A stretch of 64,000 nt of DNA from CAXGTL01 sp964645705 (GTDB lineage Archaea > Nanobdellota > Nanobdellia > Woesearchaeales > CAXGTL01). Of the stretch, positions 26,189 to 32,408 are shown one piece after another. The notes under the pieces are model-generated. The model was not told where the DNA came from and ran no database searches. It saw only the letters and a list, made by a program, of their open reading frames with translations. A program made the position numbers and the translations under genes. Each line of letters begins with the position of its first letter. The stretch's first letter is position 1. The stretch lies in the NCBI GenBank assembly GCA_964645705.1, contig CAZYAB010000007.1, positions 1 to 64,000 on the forward strand, in the 5' to 3' direction.

Positions 26189-28561
26189 TCAAACCCTTGC
26201 TCTATTTTTTTTGTTATTAATCTTGTCCAAAACCATTTTTGCTTGGTGATTGTCTGGGTCTAGTTCAAGTATTGTGTTGACTTCTTCTAATGCATGGTCA
26301 TAGTTTTTCTCGTTCATGTATTTCTTTAATCTTTTTTGTTTTGCTGCAACCAATCTTTTTACTAAATTTTGTTTGTATTTTATTTTTCTAACTCTTTCAA
26401 GTTCTATTATTTTTTTCGCAATTTCTTTGTTGTTAGGATCTAGTCTTTGTAATTTTTGTAGTGCTTTGAGTGCTGTTGAATAATCATTTTCTTTTAATCT
26501 GTCCTGTGCAAATCTGTAAAGTTTTTTACTTTTCTTTAATCTGTAGAAATCATTTATTTGTTTAATTTCTTTTTCTTCCTGGAATTTTTCAAGCTCTATT
26601 TTTTCTTCTTTTTTCCTTCTTTGTTTTCTGTTTTTTAATCTTTTTTCTCTTTGTTTTTTTCTAAGTTCTTCTTTTTTCCTTTTCTTTTCTTCAATTTTCC
26701 TTTTTGTTTCTACTTTTGGTTTTAGTGTAAGCTCCTTTTCCAATCTGTCAATGGCCAGTTCTTTGTTAGCATATTTTTCATACTGTCTTTTAACATATTT
26801 CAAAAGTTTTACATAACCATAACAATTTTTCTCAGCACTTGTAAAGTTTTGATTAATATAACCTAGTGCTGATCTCATTCCTGCTTTGTCTGAAGTATAG
26901 TGGTGTTTTTGTAAACTTAGAGCTGCATGATACATCCTATATATTTCAAATATCTTTGAAATTTCTTCTTTTAATAATAGATTCTTTCTAATGATTCCAA
27001 TTGGCAGTTCATTGTATATAGAATAAATGTTGTTGTATATTTGATCTATTAATGAGAAGTTGTTACCATCTACTATCTCGTGAGCATTTACTAATAAGTC
27101 AAGTAGTTTAAGATATCTTGTTTTTACATATGGGTTTAGTTCTCCTAATTCTAGTGTGTCTTTTCCAGATACAACTTCATAATATAATTTATATATTTCT
27201 TTTCTTATTTTTAGTTTTTTAGGGTCAAAACCCAGAGGCATCTTATTATAATGTTCAACTATGTCCTTATATAGATCATATGCTACGTCATAGTCTTTGT
27301 TAAGATGAGCTTTTTTACATTTTTCAATAAGCTTGTGTATTCTTGATGATCCTGTTTTTATTGTTTGTGTTGTTACATATTTCTTTAGTTCAATCAGTTT
27401 TCTATAATAATCAAGCATCATTTTTTGAGCATGGTTGTATTCTTTTGCAAATGATCTTGGCAATTTTTCAAATATTACTTTTGCTTCATTAAATGATTTT
27501 ACAGAATTTTCCATGTCATTTTTCTTCATATAGCTGTATGCATATCCTAATAATTCTCTGATTGTTGATAGTTTTTCTTTTACATCTTTTTGAACAAAAG
27601 ATTTTTTATCAAACATTAGTTGTCTATATATATTGATCATCTTTTCTTGGATATCAAGTTTTTTATCAAGAAAACCAGGAGGTAATGTTTCGTATACTGT
27701 TTTTAGCTCTGTATACACATCTATTGCTTTTTCAACATTTCTTTTTATGATCTCTGACTCTATTTTGTTAACTAATTGAATTATTTTCTTTTCTTTTTCT
27801 TCCATGTCTTTTTTATGAAGCGTGTTTGTGATGTTTGTTAATGTTTGAAAGAATGTTAGTATGTTTTCTGCAAGCTGTGTTTTTTCTCCATATAATCCTT
27901 CTGGAAGAGAATTATATTCTTCCTTTATCTTGTTATATGTTTGAACTGATTCGTCTATTTGTTTGTTCTTTATTTGTTCTGTTCCTTGTTTTAGCAGTGT
28001 ATTTATCACGCCTATTCCTTGTTTTATTCTTTTTAATTCTTCTTTTTGTAATGCTATTGATAGCTCATTGTTTAGCCTTATCAGGTCTGTTTCTATCTTG
28101 CTTTTTTGTTGTAAGAATTTTATAGGCAGACTATCATATGATTTCTTTATTTGTATATATATTTGTTTTGCAGTTGGAAAGTTTCCTTGTGTAATAAGAT
28201 TTCTTGTTTGTTCTATTAATCCTTTTATATCTTCTGTTGTTGTTTCTTCTGATGCATCAATAGGTTCTTCTTCTGCATCTACTGGTTTTTCATCTTTGAA
28301 CTCTACTTTTTCTTCTTCTTTTACATGTTCTTGTTCATGTTTTATAACTGCTTCTGGATTAAATTCCATGAACGGAGTAGTTAGGTTGTACTTGATTGAA
28401 ACTATTCCTTCTTCTTGTAAAACATTTGCCCAATTCTCAATAGTTGCTAAGTTTGAATTCAAAGCTTTAGCAGCATCTGCAAAAGAAATCTTATTTTTGC
28501 TTTCTAACAAATGGATTAATGAATCTACATCTGTTAACATCATACCTTCTTTTTTTGCCAT
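26189..28561 (-). CDS. Winged-helix/coiled-coil protein with C-terminal TPR units
   Basis: 790 residues and no membrane segment. Residues about 8-60 look like a winged helix-turn-helix (LTDVDSLIHLLESKNKISF, DAAKALNSNLATIENWA). Then come about five repeats of roughly 75 residues containing the motif Y-x-x-L-P-x-G-F (IYTELKTVYETLPPGF, YNSLPEGLYGE, HYNKMPLGFDPKK, IYNELPIGI), a very basic Lys/Arg-rich coiled coil, and two TPR-like units at the C-terminus (ALKALQKLQRLDPNN and ALEEVNTILELDPDN). It is the first gene of the secretion and surface cluster, directly upstream of the ATPase with a 5-nt gap. I do not recognise the family as a whole. A cytosolic scaffold or regulator of the secretion machine is inferred from its place and repeats. 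Confidence 0.7.
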   Translation of the reverse strand: MAKKEGMMLTDVDSLIHLLESKNKISFADAAKALNSNLATIENWANVLQEEGIVSIKYNLTTPFMEFNPEAVIKHEQEHVKEEEKVEFKDEKPVDAEEEPIDASEETTTEDIKGLIEQTRNLITQGNFPTAKQIYIQIKKSYDSLPIKFLQQKSKIETDLIRLNNELSIALQKEELKRIKQGIGVINTLLKQGTEQIKNKQIDESVQTYNKIKEEYNSLPEGLYGEKTQLAENILTFFQTLTNITNTLHKKDMEEKEKKIIQLVNKIESEIIKRNVEKAIDVYTELKTVYETLPPGFLDKKLDIQEKMINIYRQLMFDKKSFVQKDVKEKLSTIRELLGYAYSYMKKNDMENSVKSFNEAKVIFEKLPRSFAKEYNHAQKMMLDYYRKLIELKKYVTTQTIKTGSSRIHKLIEKCKKAHLNKDYDVAYDLYKDIVEHYNKMPLGFDPKKLKIRKEIYKLYYEVVSGKDTLELGELNPYVKTRYLKLLDLLVNAHEIVDGNNFSLIDQIYNNIYSIYNELPIGIIRKNLLLKEEISKIFEIYRMYHAALSLQKHHYTSDKAGMRSALGYINQNFTSAEKNCYGYVKLLKYVKRQYEKYANKELAIDRLEKELTLKPKVETKRKIEEKKRKKEELRKKQREKRLKNRKQRRKKEEKIELEKFQEEKEIKQINDFYRLKKSKKLYRFAQDRLKENDYSTALKALQKLQRLDPNNKEIAKKIIELERVRKIKYKQNLVKRLVAAKQKRLKKYMNEKNYDHALEEVNTILELDPDNHQAKMVLDKINNKKNRARV

Positions 28562-28740
28562 AAATATAACACCCCTTTATATAATATATATATAAATTGA
28601 ATTACCATTTATAAAGTTTACTCTTTTTTATATATATTATAATATATATTTGGTTAGTGTAGAAACATTTTTATATAATATATATATGATGACTAATTAT
28701 CAAGCCTCTGTAGCTTAGTGGCTATAGCGGCCGCCTAGTA

Positions 28741-28752
28741 ACTTTGTTAGTA
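28741..28752 (+). other. tRNA-Thr anticodon-loop intron (position 37/38)
   Basis: A 12-nt intron predicted from a clean bulge-helix-bulge motif. The central helix CTAG:TTAG is flanked by two three-base bulges, both TAA, and the inner pair closes a TTT loop. Cutting between the second and third bulge base leaves the seven-base loop CTAGTAA. Because TAGTAA is repeated on both sides, every splice register gives the same mature loop. Confidence 0.75.
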
Positions 28753-28774
28753 AGCGGCAGATCGAGGGTTCAAC

Positions 28775-28804
28775 TTTTATTCTAGGAATCTAGGTGAATG
28801 AAAT
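28775..28804 (+). other. tRNA-Thr T-loop intron (position 59/60)
   Basis: A 30-nt non-canonical intron. The bulge-helix-bulge has central helix TTCA:TGAA, bulges ACT and ATT, and an inner helix TTTATT:GGTGAA with G-U pairs. Cutting between bulge bases 2 and 3 restores the T-loop TTCAACT, with T54 T55 C56 A57 A58 in place. Introns at 59/60 are known from crenarchaeal tRNAs and are uncommon elsewhere. Confidence 0.75.
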
Positions 28805-28834
28805 TCCCTCCAGAGGCTTATTTTATTTTTTATT

Positions 28835-29500
28835 CTAAATTCTTTCAGGATAATCAGAAATAATTCCATCAACGCCAATCTTTCTTAGACCATCTATAAA
28901 CCCAAGCCAATTGATTGCCCAAACAATAACTTTAAGATCTTTTTTATGTGCTCTATCAACAAACCTTTTTGTCACTCTTGTTGAAAAATGCGGATGAACA
29001 CTATAGCAACCTAATTTCTGGGCAATCTTTATTCTACCTATTCTTCTTTTAGATAATAAACCTGTCTTAATAAGAGGGTTGAGTTTTTTTATTTTTTTTA
29101 GAACTTCCCATTTAAAAGATGAAATAAGTACGTCGTGTGTAAGATCATATTTTTCAACTAAGTTAAGAATTTCTAGATAAGAATTTTTGTCTTTAATCTC
29201 AATATTTATTTTACATTTTCCTTTCATTAGTTTGAAAGCTTGTTCTAATGTTGGAATTTTGTAACCTGATTTTGTTCTTAGTTTTTTTATGTCTTCGTAT
29301 GGTATCTTTCTTACTTTGCCTCTACCATTGGTAGTTCTGTTTACTTTTTTATCATGTATTAATATTATTTCGCCTGACTCGCATTTCCTTGCATCTATCT
29401 CTACCATGCTGCATCTTAATTCAATTGCTTTTTTTATGCTTTCTAAAGTATCTTCGTCAACATGACCTGCAGCTCCCCTGTGTCCGATTCTCATTACCAT
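28835..29500 (-). CDS. Glycerophosphodiester phosphodiesterase family protein
   Basis: 221 residues, the normal length for this family. The GDPD signature is present: H7-R8-G9, E34 and D36 in MVEIDARK, and H49 in LIHDKKVNRTTNG, followed by IEIKD and the C-terminal VDGIISDYPE. The usual PEN-T motif after HRG is replaced by VDEDTLES, so the substrate pocket may differ slightly. The enzyme hydrolyses glycerophosphodiesters to glycerol phosphate and an alcohol. In Archaea the substrate would be ether-lipid head groups, which is an inference. It lacks a signal peptide, so it acts in the cytosol. A TATA box (TTTATATATT, near 29522-29531 on the minus strand) sits about 25 nt before the start; no leader remains. 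Confidence 0.85.
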   Translation of the reverse strand: MVMRIGHRGAAGHVDEDTLESIKKAIELRCSMVEIDARKCESGEIILIHDKKVNRTTNGRGKVRKIPYEDIKKLRTKSGYKIPTLEQAFKLMKGKCKINIEIKDKNSYLEILNLVEKYDLTHDVLISSFKWEVLKKIKKLNPLIKTGLLSKRRIGRIKIAQKLGCYSVHPHFSTRVTKRFVDRAHKKDLKVIVWAINWLGFIDGLRKIGVDGIISDYPERI

Positions 29501-29534
29501 GGTATTAGTTTTCTAATATTAATATATAAATGTT

Positions 29535-29601
29535 GGCCTCATAAGTTACTACCGTTCATCATCACCCGAAGGTTCAGTCGGGAATAACATAATCATAGGC
29601 C
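29535..29601 (-). ncRNA. Candidate box C/D small RNA (dual guide)
   Basis: Read on the minus strand, the order is: terminal stem GGCC (29598-29601), box C-like ATGATTA (29590-29596), 12-nt guide, box D' CTGA (29574-29577), 8-nt spacer, box C' GTGATGA (29559-29565), 16-nt guide, a degenerate box D ATGA (29539-29542), and the terminal GGCC (29535-29538). The C'/D' pair is perfect and the spacing fits archaeal C/D sRNAs. A TATA box TTATAAAT lies about 25 nt upstream of the first GGCC on the same strand. Box C has one mismatch and box D has A instead of C, which lowers confidence. It would guide 2'-O-methylation of rRNA or tRNA; the targets were not identified. Confidence 0.5.
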
Positions 29602-29703
29602 GTTATATTGTAATGTGTGTGTATTTATAAGTCATTCTATTTTACAATAAGATTTATATATTAGTATGTTAGTCTTTGTTGACATACATAGGAGGTGTTA
29701 TAC

Positions 29704-30003
29704 ATGACAAATTACAAAGCAAAATCAATGTTAATATCAAGGGCAAAGAATTATAATAAAACAGATGACTTAGATAATTACCCTTATTTTATACAGGTGA
29801 AGTTCTTTAATATAAATGATCCGCATAGGACAACAGAAACGCCGTTTCAGGTTTTAGAATTTAGAGCACTTAGTGCGTATTTTAAAAGTTTTAAAGAATC
29901 AAAATTCTTGCCTTGGGGAAATGATCTTTTGTTTAATGATATAGAAGAAGTCGAAGTAAAGCATGAGAATGATAGACTTTATATTACTAATTTATCTAAA
30001 TGA
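29704..30003 (+). CDS. Hypothetical protein, 99 aa
   Basis: I set the start at the ATG at 29704 because the GTG at 29695 is part of the strong ribosome-binding site AGGAGGTG (29690-29697). The protein is MTNYKAKSMLISRAKNYNKT followed by a mixed charged region; no membrane segment or known motif. A TATA-like TTTATATATTA at about 29652-29662 precedes it, giving a short leader. The gene ends 7 nt before tRNA-Val and may share its transcript. Function unknown. Confidence 0.65.
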   Translation: MTNYKAKSMLISRAKNYNKTDDLDNYPYFIQVKFFNINDPHRTTETPFQVLEFRALSAYFKSFKESKFLPWGNDLLFNDIEEVEVKHENDRLYITNLSK

Positions 30004-30030
30004 CTTTTTAGGGTCTGTGGTCTAGTGGCT

Positions 30031-30049
30031 ATGCTTGTTTGCACCACAA
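30031..30049 (+). other. tRNA-Val D-loop intron (between positions 20 and 21)
   Basis: A 19-nt non-canonical intron. The central helix GTGG:CCAC is flanked by bulges CTA and AAA, with an inner helix TGC:GCA closing a six-base loop; the D-stem GTC:GAC is the outer helix. Cleavage between bulge bases 2 and 3 gives a proper D-arm, GTCTAGTGGCTATGAC. Confidence 0.75.
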
Positions 30050-30066
30050 ATGACTTCTCGTTGACT

Positions 30067-30082
30067 AGCCAATATCTCAGAA
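30067..30082 (+). other. tRNA-Val anticodon-loop intron (position 37/38)
   Basis: A 16-nt intron. Central helix TTGA:TCAG (one G-U pair) with bulges CTA and AAC; the inner helix is weak. Cutting between bulge bases 2 and 3 gives loop TTGACTC (U37); a cut one base earlier gives TTGACAC (A37), as in typical tRNA-Val. The exact splice position is therefore uncertain by one base. Confidence 0.6.
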
Positions 30083-30107
30083 CCGAGACGGTCGCCGGTT
30101 CAAGTCC

Positions 30108-30217
30108 GGCCAGACCCATTACTTTTAAAATGTTTTAGAATATAGATTTGTCTGGTCGGGAATCGAACGAAGCAAAGCGTAGTGAGTTCTTCTGGCCAGA
30201 CCCATTACTTTTAAAAT
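30108..30217 (+). repeat. Duplicated tRNA-Val 3' end and rearranged tRNA-like remnant
   Basis: The last bases of tRNA-Val plus flank (24 nt, 30108-30131) recur exactly at 30194-30217, 86 bp downstream. Between them, 30150-30170 (TCTGGTCGGGAATCGAACGA and neighbours) reads on the minus strand as a tRNA T-loop and acceptor 3' side (TTCGATTCCCGACCAGAC). The second copy also closes a GTCTGG/CCAGAC inverted repeat. This looks like leftover DNA from recombination or integration at the tRNA end, or from a tRNA duplication that decayed. No integrase gene is visible nearby. Confidence 0.7.
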
Positions 30218-31071
30218 CATGCATAAGAATAAACTAAATCTCTGAACACGTCGATTGCTCTCATTCCATTTCTGACTAAGTTGATAACAAAGTCAAATGC
30301 TAAGTCATGGAAATTGTTTTTTGCAGGATTAATTTGTATTATGTTTTTTCCAATTCCACCAATATCATGTTCTCTTATTGTATCAAGCCATGCTAGTTCA
30401 AATGCAAATGCTTTTTCTTCTTCTTTTCTTCCGCCGAGTCTCTTACCCATTAGGTGTCCAAGTTCGTGTCCAATTGTTATCATAACTTTGTCTAAGCTAT
30501 CTTCTTTAACAAAGATTTCATTAATTCTGTTTTTTTCATTTCTGTTGACTGCAAAACCAACAATTCCATCTGACCACATGCCGCCTAATTTGTTGTGTAT
30601 TGATTTTAATTCTTTTTTGTCACAGATTCTGATAATAATATTGTCTGGTAATTTCTTTCCTAAAGTTTTTTCAAAACATTCTTCTACTAAGTCTTGAACA
30701 TCTTTTGCTTTTCCAATAAACATTGTTGGAATTCTGTAGATTGATAAAAATGATTCAGGATCAAAAACATTTGTTGTCATTGCTGGTAATTTGAATTTTG
30801 CATACGGGTCACCATCTCCTGAACTTGGTGCAGAGTAGATTGGACCTGATAATTTTCCTGCTGCATAACTTGCACTTCCTCTGTTAATCAAAGAAACTGC
30901 ATTGTATGATTGTGATGGTGCAGCTACCATGTAGTCAATTGTTTGCATTGATTTGTTATAGGTTGAAGAACTAACACTATGCACTGGAACAGGATTGTGT
31001 GATGATGATTGATAATTGCATCCTGTGCAAAGTGCATCTATACTATATCCTGATGATTGTTGTGAGTACAT
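30217..31071 (-). CDS. Putative zinc metallopeptidase-like protein (HExxH)
   Basis: 284 residues. Residues about 1-100 are Ser/Tyr/Gly-rich and probably disordered. Residues about 110-230 contain MITIGHELGHLMGKRLGG followed by EEEKAFAFELAW: HExxH (H-E-L-G-H) is the zinc-binding core of zincins, and the Glu in the downstream helix is a plausible third ligand (gluzincin style). There is no signal peptide, so it would be cytosolic. No close family is recognised. The small neighbours 31089 and 31282 are on the same strand just upstream. Proteolytic activity is inferred only from the metal-site motif. Confidence 0.65.
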   Translation of the reverse strand: MYSQQSSGYSIDALCTGCNYQSSSHNPVPVHSVSSSTYNKSMQTIDYMVAAPSQSYNAVSLINRGSASYAAGKLSGPIYSAPSSGDGDPYAKFKLPAMTTNVFDPESFLSIYRIPTMFIGKAKDVQDLVEECFEKTLGKKLPDNIIIRICDKKELKSIHNKLGGMWSDGIVGFAVNRNEKNRINEIFVKEDSLDKVMITIGHELGHLMGKRLGGRKEEEKAFAFELAWLDTIREHDIGGIGKNIIQINPAKNNFHDLAFDFVINLVRNGMRAIDVFRDLVYSYA

Positions 31072-31088
31072 TTTGATTTTTAGTTATT

Positions 31089-31322
31089 TTATGCAGCTTG
31101 TTTATTCATCAAATATTCAACAAAAACTGAATAATGTTTAAATGTGCTTTTTGGAATTGTTTTTTGTCTGCCTACATCGATTGCTTTGACTGGTTTTCTT
31201 TCTTTATCTAGCACAAACAAGTATCCTTTATTGCTATGAGGAGATTTTGCAAATAATTTATTATCATATAATTTTACTTGTTTACTTGTATCCAGTGCTT
31301 GTTGTTTGTACTTGTCCTTCAT
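31089..31322 (-). CDS. Hypothetical protein, 77 aa
   Basis: The frame could start further upstream, but the ATG at 31322 has a GGTGA ribosome-binding site 6 nt before it, so I use it. The protein, MKDKYKQQALDTSKQVKLYD and on, is basic and small with KTIPKSTFKHYSVFVEYLMN at the end; it overlaps the upstream gene by 41 nt in another frame. No motif recognised. It is probably part of a three-gene unit with 31282 and the metallopeptidase-like gene. The overlap makes this call moderate. Confidence 0.5.
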   Translation of the reverse strand: MKDKYKQQALDTSKQVKLYDNKLFAKSPHSNKGYLFVLDKERKPVKAIDVGRQKTIPKSTFKHYSVFVEYLMNKQAA

Positions 31323-31668
31323 CTTTTTCACCAATATATTGTTTTGCATTTTTTCCATTATATGGTTTTTTATCAGACATGTTATTAAGGTATAATTGTA
31401 TGCCCTTTTCAAGGTCAGAGTATAATGGATTGTCTTGTTCTAGATCATTGTATTTATTATCTAAATCAAGATTTTCAAAAACACTGTCTGCTGCGTCTTG
31501 TCCAAGCATGTTTGTCAATGATTCATAACCTATTTTTAGTAAGTCATTAAGCATGTTTCCATATTGTTGCACTGCTTTTAATGAAGCTTGCATAAACTGT
31601 GTATATAGTTCTAACATTTCTCTGTGTTGGTTTCGTTCTGCTAAAGCAGGGGTATATAATTTAGACAT
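31282..31668 (-). CDS. Hypothetical helical protein, 128 aa
   Basis: Start chosen at the ATG at 31668, about 6 nt behind a GGAGTGATC ribosome-binding site; the GTG at 31677 is part of that site. The sequence is helical and mostly charged (LELYTQFMQASLKAVQQYG, NMLNDLLKIGYESLTNML), with a long acidic/polar tail ending QVQTTSTGYK. No membrane segment or recognised domain. It leads a short minus-strand unit with the 77-residue protein and the HExxH protein. Function unknown. Confidence 0.6.
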   Translation of the reverse strand: MSKLYTPALAERNQHREMLELYTQFMQASLKAVQQYGNMLNDLLKIGYESLTNMLGQDAADSVFENLDLDNKYNDLEQDNPLYSDLEKGIQLYLNNMSDKKPYNGKNAKQYIGEKDEGQVQTTSTGYK

Positions 31669-31828
31669 TTTGATCACTCCAAATATAGTATATTTCTATT
31701 ATTTATAAAGAAAATTGGGTTAAAACGGGGGGAAGTGAGACATTTTTATCATGTTTGTGTTTGTTTAGTCACTAATAAGTAATAAAAAACAAAACATTTA
31801 TATACTGGAATCTACTACTATTTTATAT

Positions 31829-31948
31829 ATGACAGAACAAAATACATACATAGTAAAACTAAAAGACGCGTACAAACCAGCTCAAAAACCAAAAGATGAT
31901 GAAGATTCTAAAAAATATGGTTGGCGAGATGATTATTTTAAAAGATAA
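31829..31948 (+). CDS. Small protein, 39 aa, leaderless
   Basis: An ATG at 31829 begins MTEQNTYIVKLKDAYKPAQK and ends at TAA 31946-31948. TATA-like TTTATATACT (about 31797-31806) lies about 26 nt upstream, so the mRNA should be leaderless. The protein is charged and has no known motif. The next gene begins 15 nt downstream with a GGGGTG ribosome-binding site, so the two may form one transcript. Short, so moderate confidence. Confidence 0.5.
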   Translation: MTEQNTYIVKLKDAYKPAQKPKDDEDSKKYGWRDDYFKR

Positions 31949-31963
31949 TTCGGGGTGTAAAAT

Positions 31964-32386
31964 ATGACAAGTATTTTGGAAATGAAAATAAAAGAACAAT
32001 TCAATGTAAAAAAGGAATATGGAAGTGAAAATTGTAAAGATCTATATTCAAATATGGGTTCTAGTAAAAAAATTGATTTATTCCCATTTATGCTGAGTTT
32101 TTACGGAGAGCAAGCAGGAATTACTGAACAAACTCTTGCAAATGGCCAAGTAAAATACAGACTTAAAACACCTGTTGAAGGAGTTAATCCTGAAAATGTT
32201 GCTGGTGTTTGGATATCTAAAGATGAAGCAGAAAAAAGATTAAATGAAGAAATGAAAAGAGAAATTTTTGCAAAAGATATAAAGAAAGGTTATGATAATC
32301 TTATAAATAAGGATCTGAAAAAAAACAAATTTTCACAATATTCAAAAATAAAAAATATTAAAAATATCAACAAAAGAAAAAAGTAA
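31964..32386 (+). CDS. Hypothetical protein, 140 aa
   Basis: Preceded by GGGGTG about 7 nt upstream. The N-terminal half has an EYGSENCKDLYSNMG stretch and a KTPVEGVNPENVAGVWISKD segment, and the C-terminal third is Lys-rich and helical (MKREIFAKDIKKGYDNLI), ending in many Lys/Asn/Ile residues, which suggests a nucleic-acid contact or a disordered tail. No known domain. Second gene of a pair with the 39-residue leaderless protein. Function unknown. Confidence 0.55.
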   Translation: MTSILEMKIKEQFNVKKEYGSENCKDLYSNMGSSKKIDLFPFMLSFYGEQAGITEQTLANGQVKYRLKTPVEGVNPENVAGVWISKDEAEKRLNEEMKREIFAKDIKKGYDNLINKDLKKNKFSQYSKIKNIKNINKRKK

Positions 32387-32408
32387 ATAAAATATATTTT
32401 TTATTTTT

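Larger units (their letters stand above)
28704..28818 (+). tRNA. tRNA-Thr, predicted anticodon AGU, two introns
   Basis: The acceptor GCCTCTG (28704-28710) pairs with CAGAGGC (28811-28817), discriminator T at 28818, no CCA encoded. The D-arm is 28713-28728, the anticodon stem GCCGC/GCGGC is 28730-28734 and 28754-28758, and the T-stem GAGGG/CCCTC is 28764-28768 and 28806-28810. Both loops are too long: the anticodon loop has 19 nt and the T-loop 37 nt. Removing bulge-helix-bulge introns at 28741-28752 and 28775-28804 leaves the seven-base loops CTAGTAA and TTCAACT, the latter a canonical T-loop. The anticodon would be AGT (28737-28739), with A37 as expected for ANN decoding. A34 is not used in normal archaeal tRNAs. 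The T73 discriminator fits tRNA-Thr. TATA-like ATTTTTATATAAT lies about 28 nt upstream. Confidence 0.85.
30011..30118 (+). tRNA. tRNA-Val (GAC) with two introns
   Basis: Acceptor GGGTCTG (30011-30017) pairs with CAGACCC (30111-30117); A73 at 30118, no CCA. The T-arm GCCGG-TTCAAGT-CCGGC (30094-30110) is canonical. D-arm GTCTAGTGGCT (30020-30030) is interrupted by an intron at 30031-30049, then resumes ATGAC (30050-30054). Anticodon stem TCTCG/CGAGA is 30056-30060 and 30084-30088. Its 23-nt loop holds a second intron (30067-30082). The spliced D-arm GTCTAGTGGCTATGAC and the loop TTGAC match archaeal tRNA-Val; the anticodon is GAC (30063-30065), decoding GUC/GUU. It follows the small gene at 29704 by 7 nt. 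Confidence 0.85.

Noticed and set aside
27835..28595. Plus-strand Leu/Phe/Ser-rich frames opposite the winged-helix/TPR gene
   Set aside because: They are antisense of Lys/Glu-rich coding sequence and give hydrophobic-looking but meaningless protein.
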